Source: Zygotorulaspora mrakii (Eukaryota; Ascomycota; Saccharomycetes; Saccharomycetales; Saccharomycetaceae). Taken from it: a stretch of 64,000 nucleotides of DNA. Below are positions 1 through 9,931 of this stretch, piece after piece (the stretch's first letter is position 1; the number at the start of each line of letters is the position of its first letter). Position numbers and translations under genes: made by a program. The stretch spans positions 1,178,001-1,242,000 of the forward strand of contig NC_050722.1 in the NCBI RefSeq assembly GCF_013402915.1, given 5' to 3'. The notes under the pieces are model-generated. The model did no database searches, was not told where the DNA came from, and worked only from the letters and a program-made list of their open reading frames with translations.

Positions 1-1311
1 CATTATCTCATCAAGAATTGCCTCCAGATTTTGTAAAATATCACTGTAAACTGTTGGTATGCGTGATTGGTTGGCCATGGGATTATTCCACTTCAAAATG
101 AGATTTCGCGTACGGCGGTCAACACCAATTGTGATGGTAGCCTTTTGACCCATTTTTGAATGAATCCAATACTTGATTGAGATTCTGCTCCTTTTCGAAT
201 CATACCTATGAAGCAAATTACCTCCAGAAAATTTCCCGCTACTTTCTAGTTTCAGAAGCTCTGTGTGAACCATGTAGAGCTGTAATGTGAGTACATATTT
301 GTGGAGGAAGTTGTATAGACTTACCAATGGTTTATTACTTTTGTAAAGTATTTCATTAATGACCTTTTCAATTCTTGCTTTATTAAGAGGTAACATATGG
401 CTAACAAATAAAAACTTTAAGTCAACGAAAAAAAGCGGTGAATGACAATCTATAGTTGCCAATTGAATTTCGAATTGTTCTTGTACTGTAATGTATATTC
501 GCCCATTTTTTATTGTGTAATCGTGGAACTGCTCCGGTACTTCGACAAGTGCCATCTTCAATGATACTCCTAAGTTCAAATCCTTAAGCCTTTGCAAAAT
601 GAGTCTTGTTGGTATAGTCTCTACACCATTTGTTGGTTGTTCAGAAACTTCTTGCTCGCCACTGATTTTGAAATTATGTGTAGGCAAGTTGGTTCTCCCT
701 AAACTCAAAACTTCCAATGCAGTGACCAAGTCAACGTTGGGCAACTTAGCATTAGACATTGCTGTCAAATTGTTCCTGAGAGCCCATATACAGTTGTTCA
801 CAGTGGCATTAGTGACTCTAAACCAATTCAAAACATCAATCATTGTGTGAAAATTGTTATTCTTAATCGTGCGACACCACTTCAATAGGACATATAATTT
901 TAAAAATTGATTCCTCAAAAAAATTATCAGCTGTAAAAACTTAAGCTTCTTCATTGAGGTTAATTTCCCAGGATTGGAGTGAACATTAGTTTTCATAAAC
1001 TGTGATAGTTCTGTTACGGTATATACCGTCAGATTTCGTATCGACATGGTAAGAGGAACTTGATTGACTTCAACATGCGGAATTGGCGGAGGATCATCTG
1101 ACGATACGTACTCCACTACCTCACTATTGTTCTTCTTTGGTTTACTGTTCACTCCGCCGCCTGTTATATCATTTTGACGTATTACGCCATCTAAATCATC
1201 ACGATGGAGTCTCTGTGCGTCTTTTAAAGTATGCGACTTGTCTGAACTGCCAGATCCATTATTATAATGACCACCATGCATCATTTGATTAGAATCCAGT
1301 TCTGTAGTCAT
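1..1311 (-). CDS. RGR1: Mediator tail/backbone subunit Rgr1/Med14, N-terminal part (partial)
   Basis: The minus-strand frame is open from an ATG at 1311-1309 to the first base of the window, giving 437 codons of a protein that is about 1,080 residues in S. cerevisiae; the C-terminal part lies off the left edge. Read from the sequence, it has a polar N-terminus, then PPPIPHVEVNQV, then a long conserved helical region containing NVDLVTALEVLSLGR and YNFLHKYVLTLQLYMVH, which match Rgr1/Med14. Med14 is the scaffold joining Mediator head, middle and tail and is essential for RNA polymerase II transcription in the nucleus. The GTAAGT at about 324-319 is coding, because the frame stays open through it. 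It is divergent from the downstream LAM gene, the order of YLR071C-YLR072W. Confidence 0.93.
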   Translation of the reverse strand, partial: MTTELDSNQMMHGGHYNNGSGSSDKSHTLKDAQRLHRDDLDGVIRQNDITGGGVNSKPKKNNSEVVEYVSSDDPPPIPHVEVNQVPLTMSIRNLTVYTVTELSQFMKTNVHSNPGKLTSMKKLKFLQLIIFLRNQFLKLYVLLKWCRTIKNNNFHTMIDVLNWFRVTNATVNNCIWALRNNLTAMSNAKLPNVDLVTALEVLSLGRTNLPTHNFKISGEQEVSEQPTNGVETIPTRLILQRLKDLNLGVSLKMALVEVPEQFHDYTIKNGRIYITVQEQFEIQLATIDCHSPLFFVDLKFLFVSHMLPLNKARIEKVINEILYKSNKPLVSLYNFLHKYVLTLQLYMVHTELLKLESSGKFSGGNLLHRYDSKRSRISIKYWIHSKMGQKATITIGVDRRTRNLILKWNNPMANQSRIPTVYSDILQNLEAILDEIM

Positions 1312-1747
1312 CTCTCTTATTCCACAGACGGGGGAACTTCCTCTACTGCTGTCACGTCTCTACTAGTGACGAAGAGATCGGAAAAAAAATTGAAACACAA
1401 ATTCACAGATCAAGCAAAGAAGCGCACCGCAATCAGAAAGTCAGAAATTGTGAGTACTTCTCCCAACTCTATCATTTGATATATGTTCTGGTGATTATTC
1501 TGCGATCAAAACCTTCAATTTCATTGTCATATTATCTTCCAGACGGCTTCAAAAGGCCGGGTAGCATAGTCACATGAAAAGGGGTGGTTCGTAATGAAGA
1601 GTTCGCTTCCCAACGACGATTTGAACATCTTGTGAATAAATATAGCTTGAGTATACCCAATAGCTCGGCCACGTAGACTTTAGAAGGAATTAAGTTGCTC
1701 CAAGACAACACTGGCTAACTGAGAATAAGACTTAGTGTATATTGCCC
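1312..1747. promoter_or_regulatory. Divergent intergenic region RGR1 / LAM5-6
   Basis: These 436 bp separate two divergent genes and must hold both promoters. There is an A-rich stretch near 1381-1400. I see no strong named transcription-factor site. Confidence 0.5.
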
Positions 1748-4531
1748 ATGTCGTTCTCGAATGACAAATGGGAACCTGTTTCTGATGATGTGGTAGAAGT
1801 GGCTGAAGCGGCTGAAGCGGCTGATGACAGTGAAATGACATTGACTTACCGCAAAGGTAATGGCAGCAATGGGTGCAGTGATAATTTCACAGCTACTGAA
1901 GAGAAAGAGGAAGATGGGACTTCGAGTAATAGCGACTTTGGAAAAAGTTCAGCAGGTGTGGATATTATATCTTTCGAGGACGAGAACGAAGACACCAAGG
2001 CAGAAGAGAATGACGAGCAAAACGATAAATCAAATGAGGTTAAACGGAGCAGCAGTAAAACGGAGCATAATGAGGAAAATGTCAGCAACAATGTGGATGC
2101 GCTCAGTTTTACGGACTCAGAAGACTCTAGGAAATTAGTTGATAAGAGAAGGCGATCTCAATTGAGCTCTCTCCCTTCTCCAAGGTCTTCCAATCATAGA
2201 AAATCTGCATCTTCATTGGATGTTAGTGTCCCACTTACTTTAAAGTCTAGTCCCGCAGACCCCCATCTATCAGATGTAAATTCTATTTCCAGTACAGAAA
2301 AGATGTCTCAAAACAAATATACCGCTTTAAACTCGGTAAGCAATATAATGAGCAATGCCGAACAAGACTCTCAATCCACCATTAATAAGCCCGCTCAAGA
2401 AATCCCACAGCGAGTAGCGCAAGCGTCCTTTTTTGATAATATGATTTCGTCTCTTTCATTTAAAACAGCTGGACCAAACGGCTTTTCAAATGCAAACAAA
2501 ACTTCACAGAACGGTAACGGTAAACCAACAAATCCACCTGATATCATAACGCATAGGAGACAGACATCTGTTGATAATAAGAAATTAGGAAGCAGGAAAG
2601 ACTCTGTGATGGATATCGCTGAATCACCTTTACAACAAGCGGAGAAACCTAAAGAAGTATTTTATAAAACGCTACCATCGGATAACCAAAAATTCGACCC
2701 AAAGAGGTTTGTGGATGAAAAATATCTAGATACGCCATTTCACTATGCATCGGAAGAGAGGAATGTAGAATTTCACAGTTTGTTCACTACTATGTCTAAG
2801 AGTGATCGACTTTTGGATGATTTCAGTTGCACACTCAGCAGAGAATTTCTGTACCAAGGAAGGATATACGTGTCAGTGGATCACTTGTGTTTTCACTCCA
2901 ATCTTCTAGGATGGGTTGCGAAAGCTATAATACCTTTCAAGGATGTGACGTACATGGAAAAAACATCGACAGCAGGTCTGTTTCCTAACGCAATCTCTAT
3001 TGAAACAGAGAATGGAAGGACACAATTCAATGGCTTCATTTCGAGAGATGGTGCATTTACTTTAATCAAGGAAGTGTGGTCAAGAGCACTGTTGCAGTTA
3101 GGAGAAGGCGGAAATCAAAAGTCAGTTCCTTTAGATTCTTCCGTAGACAACGAAACTCTTTTGATGGATTCTGGATTCAACAATAAGGCCTTTGGAAACA
3201 TGACTAGGCCAAGCGAGCCACCAAGTCGCGCTTCTTTCATCAGCGAGAACGACTCTATAATAGAGGACGCTATACGATCTGTGGACGACTACACACCCTC
3301 ATACCCTAGACGTGATTCTGAAGCCCTTACCGATGAATATTCAGATGATGAAGAGGACAATGGAGTCGAAGCAAAGGACGAAGCTAAAGTAAAAGTATAC
3401 AAATTGAAACAAGGCTCCAAATATGATTACGACGGCCCCTATTACGGAAAAGAAACTCAATTGCCATTTACGCCTGAGAATGGTAATGACTATGTTCTAT
3501 CGGAATTAGAGTATAATGCTCCACCGGGCGTAGTTTTTCAGCTATTATTCAGTGGCAACAATCCATCATTCTGGCTCGAGTTTTTCCAATCACAAGACTC
3601 CTCCAATTTTTCAGATATTGGAAATTTCGAGAATGTAGATGAGGAGGGTTGTCGCTATAGAAATTTCACCTATGCTAAAGGACTTCATTTTCCGGTTGGA
3701 CCCAAATCAACTAAATGTGTTGTTGAAGAGAAAATTTTGCATATGGATTACTCGGATTATATAGATGTTCTGAACACTACAAGAACGCCTGATGTTCCAA
3801 GTGGAGGTAGCTTTTCCACAAAAACAAGATATCTTTTTAGATGGGGATCGGCAACAACATGTATTTTAAAAGTTTCATTTTTCGTGGATTGGACAGCTGG
3901 TAGTTGGATAAAGTCTATGATAGAGTCTAGTTGCAAAAGTGGTCAAATATCAGCTACAAAGGATTTGGTCAAACAGATACAGAGATACGTTGAGGATAAT
4001 ACCTTTGAGACCTTTTCAAGCATCCCAAGCTCGCCGAAAAAGACGCAATCAAGAAGTAAGGGTTCATCCAAAAGTTCCAAAGATGTTTCAAAGAAAGCTT
4101 TCACCAGCAAGACGGTTCTTCCCATGCCCAAGCCCACTGCTTTTGAAAAACCAAGTGCATTTAAAAGTGGCAACTCTGTGGTTCTTTTGTCACTTGTCGT
4201 GATAATAGCACTGCTGGCTTTAAATCTCATATATCAAATTATCATCAAGAAAGACCTTGACAGAATAATTGATGCTCCCTTTTTCAAGCTGCTCGCTCCA
4301 GAGAATCACAACTTTCATGCATTTGCTCGATCACTCGTTGATATTCCAGCAAAAGCTAATAATAGTAAATTCCGAGAGCTGCTAATACCTAAATTATGGG
4401 CTGCATTGCAGGATAAAGTGGTTGCGAACTTCACTGATGTGTCCGAAGTTGAAAGCACATCTAATCAAGTATCCCGAGAGCAGTTGATAACGTTTATTGA
4501 GACTCTGCTCAAGGAAATATCTGATATTTAG
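1748..4531 (+). CDS. LAM6: Lam5/Lam6-type sterol transporter at ER membrane contact sites
   Basis: The protein is 927 residues from the ATG at 1748; the in-frame codons just upstream are TTG and CCC, so this is the natural start. The N-terminal third is acidic and Ser-rich. A GRAM/PH-like domain follows at about 340-448 (FHSLFTTMSKSDRLLDDFSC). A VASt/StART-like domain lies at about 580-750 (YNAPPGVVFQLLFSG). One membrane segment is at about 808-832 (SVVLLSLVVIIALLALNLIY), before a short C-terminal tail. This is the Lam/Ltc family layout with a single StART-like domain, as in Lam5 and Lam6, rather than two as in Ysp2/Lam4. Family members move sterol between the ER and other membranes. It is the single pre-duplication counterpart of YLR072W and YFL042C, so the choice between LAM5 and LAM6 as a name is arbitrary. 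Confidence 0.9.
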   Translation: MSFSNDKWEPVSDDVVEVAEAAEAADDSEMTLTYRKGNGSNGCSDNFTATEEKEEDGTSSNSDFGKSSAGVDIISFEDENEDTKAEENDEQNDKSNEVKRSSSKTEHNEENVSNNVDALSFTDSEDSRKLVDKRRRSQLSSLPSPRSSNHRKSASSLDVSVPLTLKSSPADPHLSDVNSISSTEKMSQNKYTALNSVSNIMSNAEQDSQSTINKPAQEIPQRVAQASFFDNMISSLSFKTAGPNGFSNANKTSQNGNGKPTNPPDIITHRRQTSVDNKKLGSRKDSVMDIAESPLQQAEKPKEVFYKTLPSDNQKFDPKRFVDEKYLDTPFHYASEERNVEFHSLFTTMSKSDRLLDDFSCTLSREFLYQGRIYVSVDHLCFHSNLLGWVAKAIIPFKDVTYMEKTSTAGLFPNAISIETENGRTQFNGFISRDGAFTLIKEVWSRALLQLGEGGNQKSVPLDSSVDNETLLMDSGFNNKAFGNMTRPSEPPSRASFISENDSIIEDAIRSVDDYTPSYPRRDSEALTDEYSDDEEDNGVEAKDEAKVKVYKLKQGSKYDYDGPYYGKETQLPFTPENGNDYVLSELEYNAPPGVVFQLLFSGNNPSFWLEFFQSQDSSNFSDIGNFENVDEEGCRYRNFTYAKGLHFPVGPKSTKCVVEEKILHMDYSDYIDVLNTTRTPDVPSGGSFSTKTRYLFRWGSATTCILKVSFFVDWTAGSWIKSMIESSCKSGQISATKDLVKQIQRYVEDNTFETFSSIPSSPKKTQSRSKGSSKSSKDVSKKAFTSKTVLPMPKPTAFEKPSAFKSGNSVVLLSLVVIIALLALNLIYQIIIKKDLDRIIDAPFFKLLAPENHNFHAFARSLVDIPAKANNSKFRELLIPKLWAALQDKVVANFTDVSEVESTSNQVSREQLITFIETLLKEISDI

Positions 4532-5290
4532 AAACTGCAGAGACTGCACAATCAATTTCTCTCGCATACATGTACATTTTAATGGTTTATAGATTTAAGC
4601 TTGTCAAAGGCGTTTGAATATTGCTTTTCTGGTTATAAGCCCATCAACGCAAAATGTTGACGATCAACAACACTCCCACTGAAGTAGTGATTTATTACCA
4701 TGTTAAGAGCATTGAAGTTGAGCTCTCCTGTGTAGAAAGCTCCCACTTCATCATATTTCTCAGTCTTTGAGGTTTGTCAGATGGTTCCCGTATTAAGAGC
4801 AGGTGAGAACTCTTAAATTGTAAGTAGGCTATACACGTTCAATTAAAGGAAGGGCACGTAGGAAGCCTGAAATAAACCTCAAAGCATGGTAGCTGGAAGA
4901 AAAGCTGAAATATCGTTGCTTCCGATTTCAGTTTTTCAATTCAGATGTAGGTTTCAATGAAAATGAATGCCCAAAGGTCTCTCTATGTTTCAAAAACTAT
5001 CGGTGAGGCGACTTTTTCACCTCTCACAGGTAGCCTCAGTTGGTAGTGTTACCAATATGTACGCATTGATAAATGCACAATTGTACTGGCTTCTCACGGG
5101 TGGTCCTGGCGTATTGTCTGCCAATTGAGAGTCCTTTTCACCATAAAGAGAGCTCCTCGCCCGAGTATTAAAAATTCGGGCTTTAAGGCGTGCTACGATA
5201 CAAAAGGCTAACACAACTGACTGAACCCTTAATAATGTCAATACATGAAAAGTGAATATATAGTTATAGAAGCTGTCTGGTTAGTCTCTA
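4532..5290. other. Gene-free stretch with a short inverted repeat
   Basis: No convincing gene is seen between LAM5/6 and OTU1. At 5159-5164 and 5176-5181 the sequence GCCCGA is repeated inverted as TCGGGC around an AT-rich 11-base spacer, about 110 bp upstream of OTU1. It could be a small hairpin or a site for a zinc-cluster regulator; no function is shown. Confidence 0.4.
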
Positions 5291-6226
5291 ATGAGGTTGA
5301 AGATAAGTGGTCCTAAAGGATTAAATAAGGTGATATCTCTCGAAAAGGAAGATTCATTGGGTAAGCTCTTGAAAGTAACGACGCCACCCTTTGAAGTTTC
5401 TGGTGTCAGATTCGGTTATCCGCCACAAACCATAAGCATATCTGAGGATGCCCTTGAACAAGCTGTTGACTCTTTCGGAATCAGCTCAGGTGAGAAAATT
5501 GTACTCATAGAATCGATGGAAAAGAATTCAGAATCTGTTTCTTTGCAAAAAGAAACTCCGCCTGTTGAATCTCAGCCGGTTGAATCGCCGCCGACAGAAA
5601 CAAAGATTGATTTGCCTGATGGAACATGCCAGCTATTGAGAGTTCACAAAGTGCCTGATGATAACTCGTGTTTATTTCATGCTATTTCGTATTGTAACTA
5701 CAAAGATATATCAGTCTCTCAGCAGCTGAGATCTGTGGTGGCAGACAAAATCAGATCGGATCCAATAGAGTACTCTGAAGCTGTCCTAGACAAACGTAAC
5801 GATTTATATGCCCAATGGATCATGAGGAAGGATTCCTGGGGAGGCGGTATCGAAATTGCACTGCTATCGGAAACGCTGGGTACTGCAATATTTGTTCTTG
5901 ATATGGATGCACAGCAGTTTGAAAAATTTAATGAAGATAGGTTCAATCAATTCATGATAATACTATTCAACGGAATTCACTACGACTCAATTGAACTCTC
6001 CAGTGGACGTACTATCTTCGACAAAAATGATGACTATCTCAGCCAGCTTATACTTTCCGGATCGTTGCAAATTGCAAAACAAATGAAACAGCATGGATAT
6101 TCCTTCAACACACGGCAGGACAAGATAATCTGTAACATCTGTAATTCGGAGTTCGCTGGCGAAAAAGATGTCGCAAAACATGCAAAGAAAACAGGCCACA
6201 TCGATTTTGGTCAAGCCTCGAGCTAG
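5291..6226 (+). CDS. OTU1: OTU-family deubiquitinase Otu1 (Cdc48 cofactor)
   Basis: The protein has 311 residues, close to the 301 of S. cerevisiae Otu1. The N-terminal 80 or so residues form the UBX-like domain that binds Cdc48. An acidic/proline linker (ETPPVESQPVESPPTE) follows, then the OTU catalytic domain with the motif VPDDNSCLFHAISYC (catalytic Cys about residue 127) and GIHYDS (catalytic His about 230). A C-terminal C2H2 finger (CNICNSEFAGEKDVAKHAKK) closes the protein. Otu1 trims ubiquitin chains on Cdc48 substrates in ER-associated and related degradation. The position corresponds to YFL044C beside YFL042C. It converges with BUD20, with only 44 bp between the stop codons. Confidence 0.95.
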   Translation: MRLKISGPKGLNKVISLEKEDSLGKLLKVTTPPFEVSGVRFGYPPQTISISEDALEQAVDSFGISSGEKIVLIESMEKNSESVSLQKETPPVESQPVESPPTETKIDLPDGTCQLLRVHKVPDDNSCLFHAISYCNYKDISVSQQLRSVVADKIRSDPIEYSEAVLDKRNDLYAQWIMRKDSWGGGIEIALLSETLGTAIFVLDMDAQQFEKFNEDRFNQFMIILFNGIHYDSIELSSGRTIFDKNDDYLSQLILSGSLQIAKQMKQHGYSFNTRQDKIICNICNSEFAGEKDVAKHAKKTGHIDFGQASS

Positions 6227-6270
6227 AAAAATCCCCCTTTTTAAACATAATATATGTATGTATACATTCA

Positions 6271-6753
6271 CTACTCTGCCATTACTTCTGCCCCATCGGC
6301 CGCAGCGTCGGTCGTCGCCTCGCCCCATGGTAACGTGGGCTCTACAGTACTGATGTTGGCCAACGCAGTGGAGAGATGTTCTTTCAACAACACTTCGTTG
6401 CTTTCCTTCTCCGGGCCCACCCTATTCTTGATATGCTCAACCCTCTGCAAGAATCTATTCAAATTTACCCCTGCCGCCGCATTGGCTACTTCCTGCGTGT
6501 ATGGAATGCCCTTGAGTTCTTTTACCCTTCTCTTGTGTTTTTTACTCTTCAAATGTGTCTTCAGCGCCGCAGCTGTCTCAAGGTAGAGAGCACAATGTAT
6601 GCAATAGTGTTGCCCCAACCCCGGCTTTGTTTCGTCCAGCGGTTGATTCAGCAAACGCTGTATCTCCTCCTTGGAACCCAGCTCATTATAGATAAGATCC
6701 AGATCCTTTGTTCTCCTCTTGGTCTTGTACCTCTTTACCGAATATCTACCCAT
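6271..6753 (-). CDS. BUD20: Bud20, C2H2 zinc-finger shuttling factor for 60S export
   Basis: The 160-residue protein begins MGRYSVKRYKTKRRTKDLDL and has one C2H2 finger of the ZNF593 type at about residues 50-75 (CIHCALYLETAAALKTHLKS followed by KKH). The basic N-terminus and the finger are family hallmarks. Bud20 joins pre-60S particles in the nucleus and shuttles to the cytoplasm with them; its loss slows 60S export. The ATG at 6753-6751 is the first in frame. It lies next to RPL10 as in S. cerevisiae (YLR074C-YLR075W), and both act on the large subunit. Confidence 0.95.
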   Translation of the reverse strand: MGRYSVKRYKTKRRTKDLDLIYNELGSKEEIQRLLNQPLDETKPGLGQHYCIHCALYLETAAALKTHLKSKKHKRRVKELKGIPYTQEVANAAAGVNLNRFLQRVEHIKNRVGPEKESNEVLLKEHLSTALANISTVEPTLPWGEATTDAAADGAEVMAE

Positions 6754-7265
6754 TGTTGCTGCCGTATACTCCAGATAGGTGCCAGAACCCTAAACCAACG
6801 CCACTATTCGAATGATCGAACCTCTGCTTCCACCACCTGCACTTGTAGGTTCATTATCCTGTGCAGGCGATGAGATGAGAAGGCTAAAAAATTTTCCACG
6901 ATGGTTACCCGCCCTCGTGATTTTTCAGGGACTGTTCTTCACCAGAACCTATACACCCCATCCTGTGCGCGAAATGCTCAAGATGTCTGGAGCTTTCCGT
7001 CTGTTTCTGACTGAAGATACCAGAAGTGAAGCAACGCAACATGACGCACAGCGAGGTCTGCTTGTGGTGACGTTGGAATGTTACGACACAGACAGAGAGA
7101 CAGTGGACTGGGACTGGAGACAACGGAGGCGGTGGAGAGCAGCAGGCGTGATGACAAATCTCAGTTTGCACTGGATGTTGGCAAAGTGAGTATTAAAAGT
7201 AGTGAGGTTTCATAGCAGAATATAGTCGTTACGGTCCTTAAGAAAGCAAGTATCCTCGATTCAAG
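6754..7265. promoter_or_regulatory. Divergent BUD20 / RPL10 intergenic region
   Basis: This 512-bp region separates two divergent ribosome-related genes. The string ACACCCCATCC at about 6953-6963, some 300 bp before RPL10, resembles a Rap1 site and would fit a ribosomal protein promoter, but it is not a perfect match. Open frames inside this stretch lack homology or codon bias and I do not call them genes. Confidence 0.4.
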
Positions 7266-7931
7266 ATGGCTAGAAGACCAGCTAGATGTTACAGATATCA
7301 AAAGAACAAGCCTTACCCAAAGTCTAGGTACAACAGAGCTGTTCCAGACTCCAAGATCAGAATCTATGATTTGGGTAAAAAGAAGGCCACAGTCGATGAA
7401 TTTCCTCTATGTGTCCACTTGGTCTCCAACGAATTGGAACAGTTGTCCTCTGAGGCTTTGGAAGCAGCCCGTATCTGTGGTAACAAGTACATGACCAAGA
7501 TCTCAGGTAGAGATGCCTTCCACTTGAGAGTCAGAGTGCACCCATTCCACGTTTTGAGAATCAACAAGATGTTGTCCTGTGCCGGTGCGGATAGATTGCA
7601 ACAAGGTATGAGAGGTGCTTGGGGTAAACCCCACGGTTTGGCCGCTCGTGTCGCTATCGGTCAAATTATCTTCTCTGTCAGAACCAAGGACAACAACAAA
7701 GATGTTGTCATCGAGGGTTTGAGAAGAGCTAGATACAAGTTCCCAGGTCAACAAAAGATCATCATCTCCAAGAAGTGGGGTTTCACCAATCTGGACAGAG
7801 AAGAATACGTCAAGAAGAGAGACGCCGGTGAAGTCAAAGATGACGGTGCCTTCGTCAAGTTCTTGTCCAAGAAGGGTTCTTTGGAGCACAACTTCAACGA
7901 GTTCCCAGAATATTTCACCGCTCAAGCTTGA
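7266..7931 (+). CDS. RPL10: 60S ribosomal protein L10 (uL16)
   Basis: The 221-residue protein has the expected family length and begins [20 protein letters not shown]. The P-site loop region [18 protein letters not shown] is present. Codon use is strongly biased to preferred yeast codons (AAG, AGA, GGT, TTG, GTC), as expected for very high expression. uL16 is added late to the 60S subunit in the cytoplasm, where it completes the peptidyl-transferase environment and drives release of Nmd3. There is no intron. The position matches YLR075W. Confidence 0.98.
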   Translation: MARRPARCYRYQKNKPYPKSRYNRAVPDSKIRIYDLGKKKATVDEFPLCVHLVSNELEQLSSEALEAARICGNKYMTKISGRDAFHLRVRVHPFHVLRINKMLSCAGADRLQQGMRGAWGKPHGLAARVAIGQIIFSVRTKDNNKDVVIEGLRRARYKFPGQQKIIISKKWGFTNLDREEYVKKRDAGEVKDDGAFVKFLSKKGSLEHNFNEFPEYFTAQA

Positions 7932-8270
7932 ATGCGACAATTTGATAAATTAGTTCATGTCTAAGTAGAATTACATAGTTTATCTTCCATATAATTGCAG
8001 TGCTCCAGTATATTGCTTATTCTATCGTTTCTTCCACCGAACGACCAGCGGTCCTGTTTCGGTAAAAATTTTCCCGTTTGTTAGGTAACGCGTCCTTCTC
8101 GTGTAGTGAGTTGGCGTTTTTGTCGAAACAGGCAGGACCAGCGAGCGTGTCTATGGTTTCATATATAGTTGTGCATGAAAAAATATTAGACGTCTGTTGC
8201 TTCCTTGTCGCTATTCTCTCGAAAGAAGATTGAGCATCGTTCACTTATAGTCCCCTCCCCAAAATTCTCA
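7932..8270. promoter_or_regulatory. RPL10 3' flank and SEC53 promoter
   Basis: 339 bp between tandem genes. An MCB-like ACGCGT occurs near 8088 and a TATATA stretch near 8162-8167. An in-frame TTG at 8205 extends the SEC53 frame upstream but is not the likely start. Confidence 0.35.
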
Positions 8271-9035
8271 ATGGCTATCCCAGAATTCGCTTACAAGGAA
8301 GACCCTGAAACCTTAGTCCTTTTTGATGTCGATGGCACATTGACACCAGCCAGATTGACTGTGTCTGACGAGGTTAGAGACGCTTTGGTTAAATTGAGAA
8401 AGAAGGTCTGCATCGGTTTTGTTGGTGGTTCTGATTTGAGCAAACAGTTGGAACAGCTAGGTCCAAACGTTCTAAACGAATTCGATTATGCTTTCTCTGA
8501 AAATGGTTTGACCGCTTACAGATTGGGTGAAAAATTGGCGTCACAATCATTTATCAACTGGATTGGTGAAGAGAAATACAACAAACTGTCTGTTTTCATC
8601 TTGAAATACCTGGCAAGCATTGAACTGCCAAGGAGAAGAGGTACTTTCCTTGAATTCAGAAATGGTATGATAAATGTTTCGCCAATTGGTAGAAACGCCT
8701 CTACAGAAGAACGTAACGAGTACGAGAAGTATGACAAAGAGCATCATATTAGAGAGAAGTTTGTCGAAGCTCTAAAGAACGAGTTCCCTGATTTGGGTTT
8801 GACTTACTCAATCGGGGGTCAAATTTCCTTCGATGTTTTCCCAACCGGTTGGGATAAGACCTACTGTTTGCAACACGTTGCCAACGATGGCTTCAAGAAG
8901 ATTCATTTCTTCGGCGACAAGACTGCTAAAGGTGGTAATGACTACGAAATTTACGAAGATCCAAGAACCATCGGACACGCCGTTAAAACACCACAAGACA
9001 CCGTTAGAATCTTGAAAGAGATCTTTGATTTATAA
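8271..9035 (+). CDS. SEC53: Phosphomannomutase Sec53
   Basis: From the ATG at 8271 the protein is 254 residues, exactly the S. cerevisiae length. The HAD-superfamily nucleophile motif [13 protein letters not shown] is at about 16-28. The strings [38 protein letters not shown] and HFFGDKT (metal-binding loop) are family-diagnostic. Sec53 converts mannose-6-phosphate to mannose-1-phosphate in the cytosol for GDP-mannose, and hence for protein glycosylation and GPI anchors. Preferred codons suggest high expression. It corresponds to YFL045C. Confidence 0.98.
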   Translation: MAIPEFAYKEDPETLVLFDVDGTLTPARLTVSDEVRDALVKLRKKVCIGFVGGSDLSKQLEQLGPNVLNEFDYAFSENGLTAYRLGEKLASQSFINWIGEEKYNKLSVFILKYLASIELPRRRGTFLEFRNGMINVSPIGRNASTEERNEYEKYDKEHHIREKFVEALKNEFPDLGLTYSIGGQISFDVFPTGWDKTYCLQHVANDGFKKIHFFGDKTAKGGNDYEIYEDPRTIGHAVKTPQDTVRILKEIFDL

Positions 9036-9102
9036 ATTGATATGAAATAATTCTTTTTTCTTTGTATAACCAGTTCCTTTGCAAGTTTACCCATTTTCGA
9101 GA

Positions 9103-9717
9103 TTAAGATAATAACCTCACGTACGCCAAAACAAGGGCGAATGTACCGGTACATACACCTATCAGCCATTGCATCACCTGCGTCTTGACAGAATCGATTT
9201 GCATCCGCATATTGTTGACTTCTTGATCAATTTTGGTCTCAATCTCCTTTATCTGTAAATCATGGTGACTACTTTCCTCCCTTATTCTACCTTTCTCTAA
9301 CGAAAGATCCAGTTTAAATCCTGCATTTGCCTTTGTAATTTCTTCCCTTAGCTTGTTCCTGAGCTTATCCAAATCTGTGCGTACTCTTTCGTATTCATTT
9401 TGTAAATTGTGAAATTCGCTGCTATCTGCACATAATAATTGATCTCTCAATTTTGCAAAATCAACACGTTGCTGGTACGACAACTGATTAAGTCTCTCTC
9501 TTTTGGCTAGGTCTTGTGATACATGAGTGACTCCTCCTTGCATAGCTTCTACCATTAGACCTACAATCGAGTTTGATTGCTCTTCAGTAAACTTACCCTT
9601 CTCCATCAATAATTGTCTGTATTTACTTGTATTGTCGATATGAACACTTTCAAAGTTTGAAAGCGTCTTCAAACTTGAGTGAAATCTCCTTTTGAACCCC
9701 AAACCAACTAACCTCAT
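9103..9717 (-). CDS. FMP32: Fmp32-like mitochondrial inner-membrane protein (DUF1640/MCUR1 family)
   Basis: The 204-residue protein starts with a basic, Arg-rich presequence-like segment (MRLVGLGFKRRFHSSLKTLS). A long coiled coil of about 110 residues follows, then a single C-terminal membrane helix (WLIGVCTGTFALVLAYVRLL). This is the layout of the DUF1640/CCDC90 family. Fmp32 is linked to assembly of cytochrome c oxidase and proline metabolism in mitochondria. The position matches YFL046W next to SEC53, so synteny supports FMP32. Confidence 0.88.
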   Translation of the reverse strand: MRLVGLGFKRRFHSSLKTLSNFESVHIDNTSKYRQLLMEKGKFTEEQSNSIVGLMVEAMQGGVTHVSQDLAKRERLNQLSYQQRVDFAKLRDQLLCADSSEFHNLQNEYERVRTDLDKLRNKLREEITKANAGFKLDLSLEKGRIREESSHHDLQIKEIETKIDQEVNNMRMQIDSVKTQVMQWLIGVCTGTFALVLAYVRLLS

Positions 9718-9849
9718 TACTCGAATCCACTACAACCTCCACTTTTTCTGGTTGCTCCAGTTGGTTTTATTTATTTATCTATTCATTTTCGTGTAAAGCC
9801 GCTGCTGGTATTCTTCTTAGGGTACATAGAAGAAAAGTGGAGGATAAGA

Positions 9850-9897
9850 ATGAATAGCATAGAAAAACGTATTGAAAAACGTATTGAAAACCATTAA
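9850..9897 (+). promoter_or_regulatory. Short upstream ORF before FMP25
   Basis: An ATG at 9850 opens a 15-codon frame ending at TAA 9895-9897, out of frame with FMP25 and 34 bp before its ATG. It contains a direct repeat of AAAAACGTATTG. If it lies in the mRNA leader it would reduce FMP25 translation; transcription start data are needed. Confidence 0.35.
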
Positions 9898-9931
9898 TTC
9901 AAAGACGCTATATTGTAGCACTCCATTTATC

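Noticed and set aside
280..324. GTAAGT...ACAG on the minus strand as an intron in RGR1
   Set aside because: The 45 bp are too short, there is no TACTAAC, and the frame reads through as conserved Med14 sequence.
1742..1747. Upstream TTG start for LAM5/6
   Set aside because: Only adds two residues from a non-ATG codon; the ATG at 1748 is normal.
6254..7189. Several overlapping open frames around BUD20 and the RPL10 promoter
   Set aside because: Antisense shadows or non-conserved frames without codon bias.
8205..8270. N-terminal extension of SEC53
   Set aside because: Starts at TTG; the ATG at 8271 gives the exact family length and N-terminus.
9872..9931. N-terminal extension of FMP25
   Set aside because: Starts at TTG; the ATG at 9932 gives a good mitochondrial presequence.
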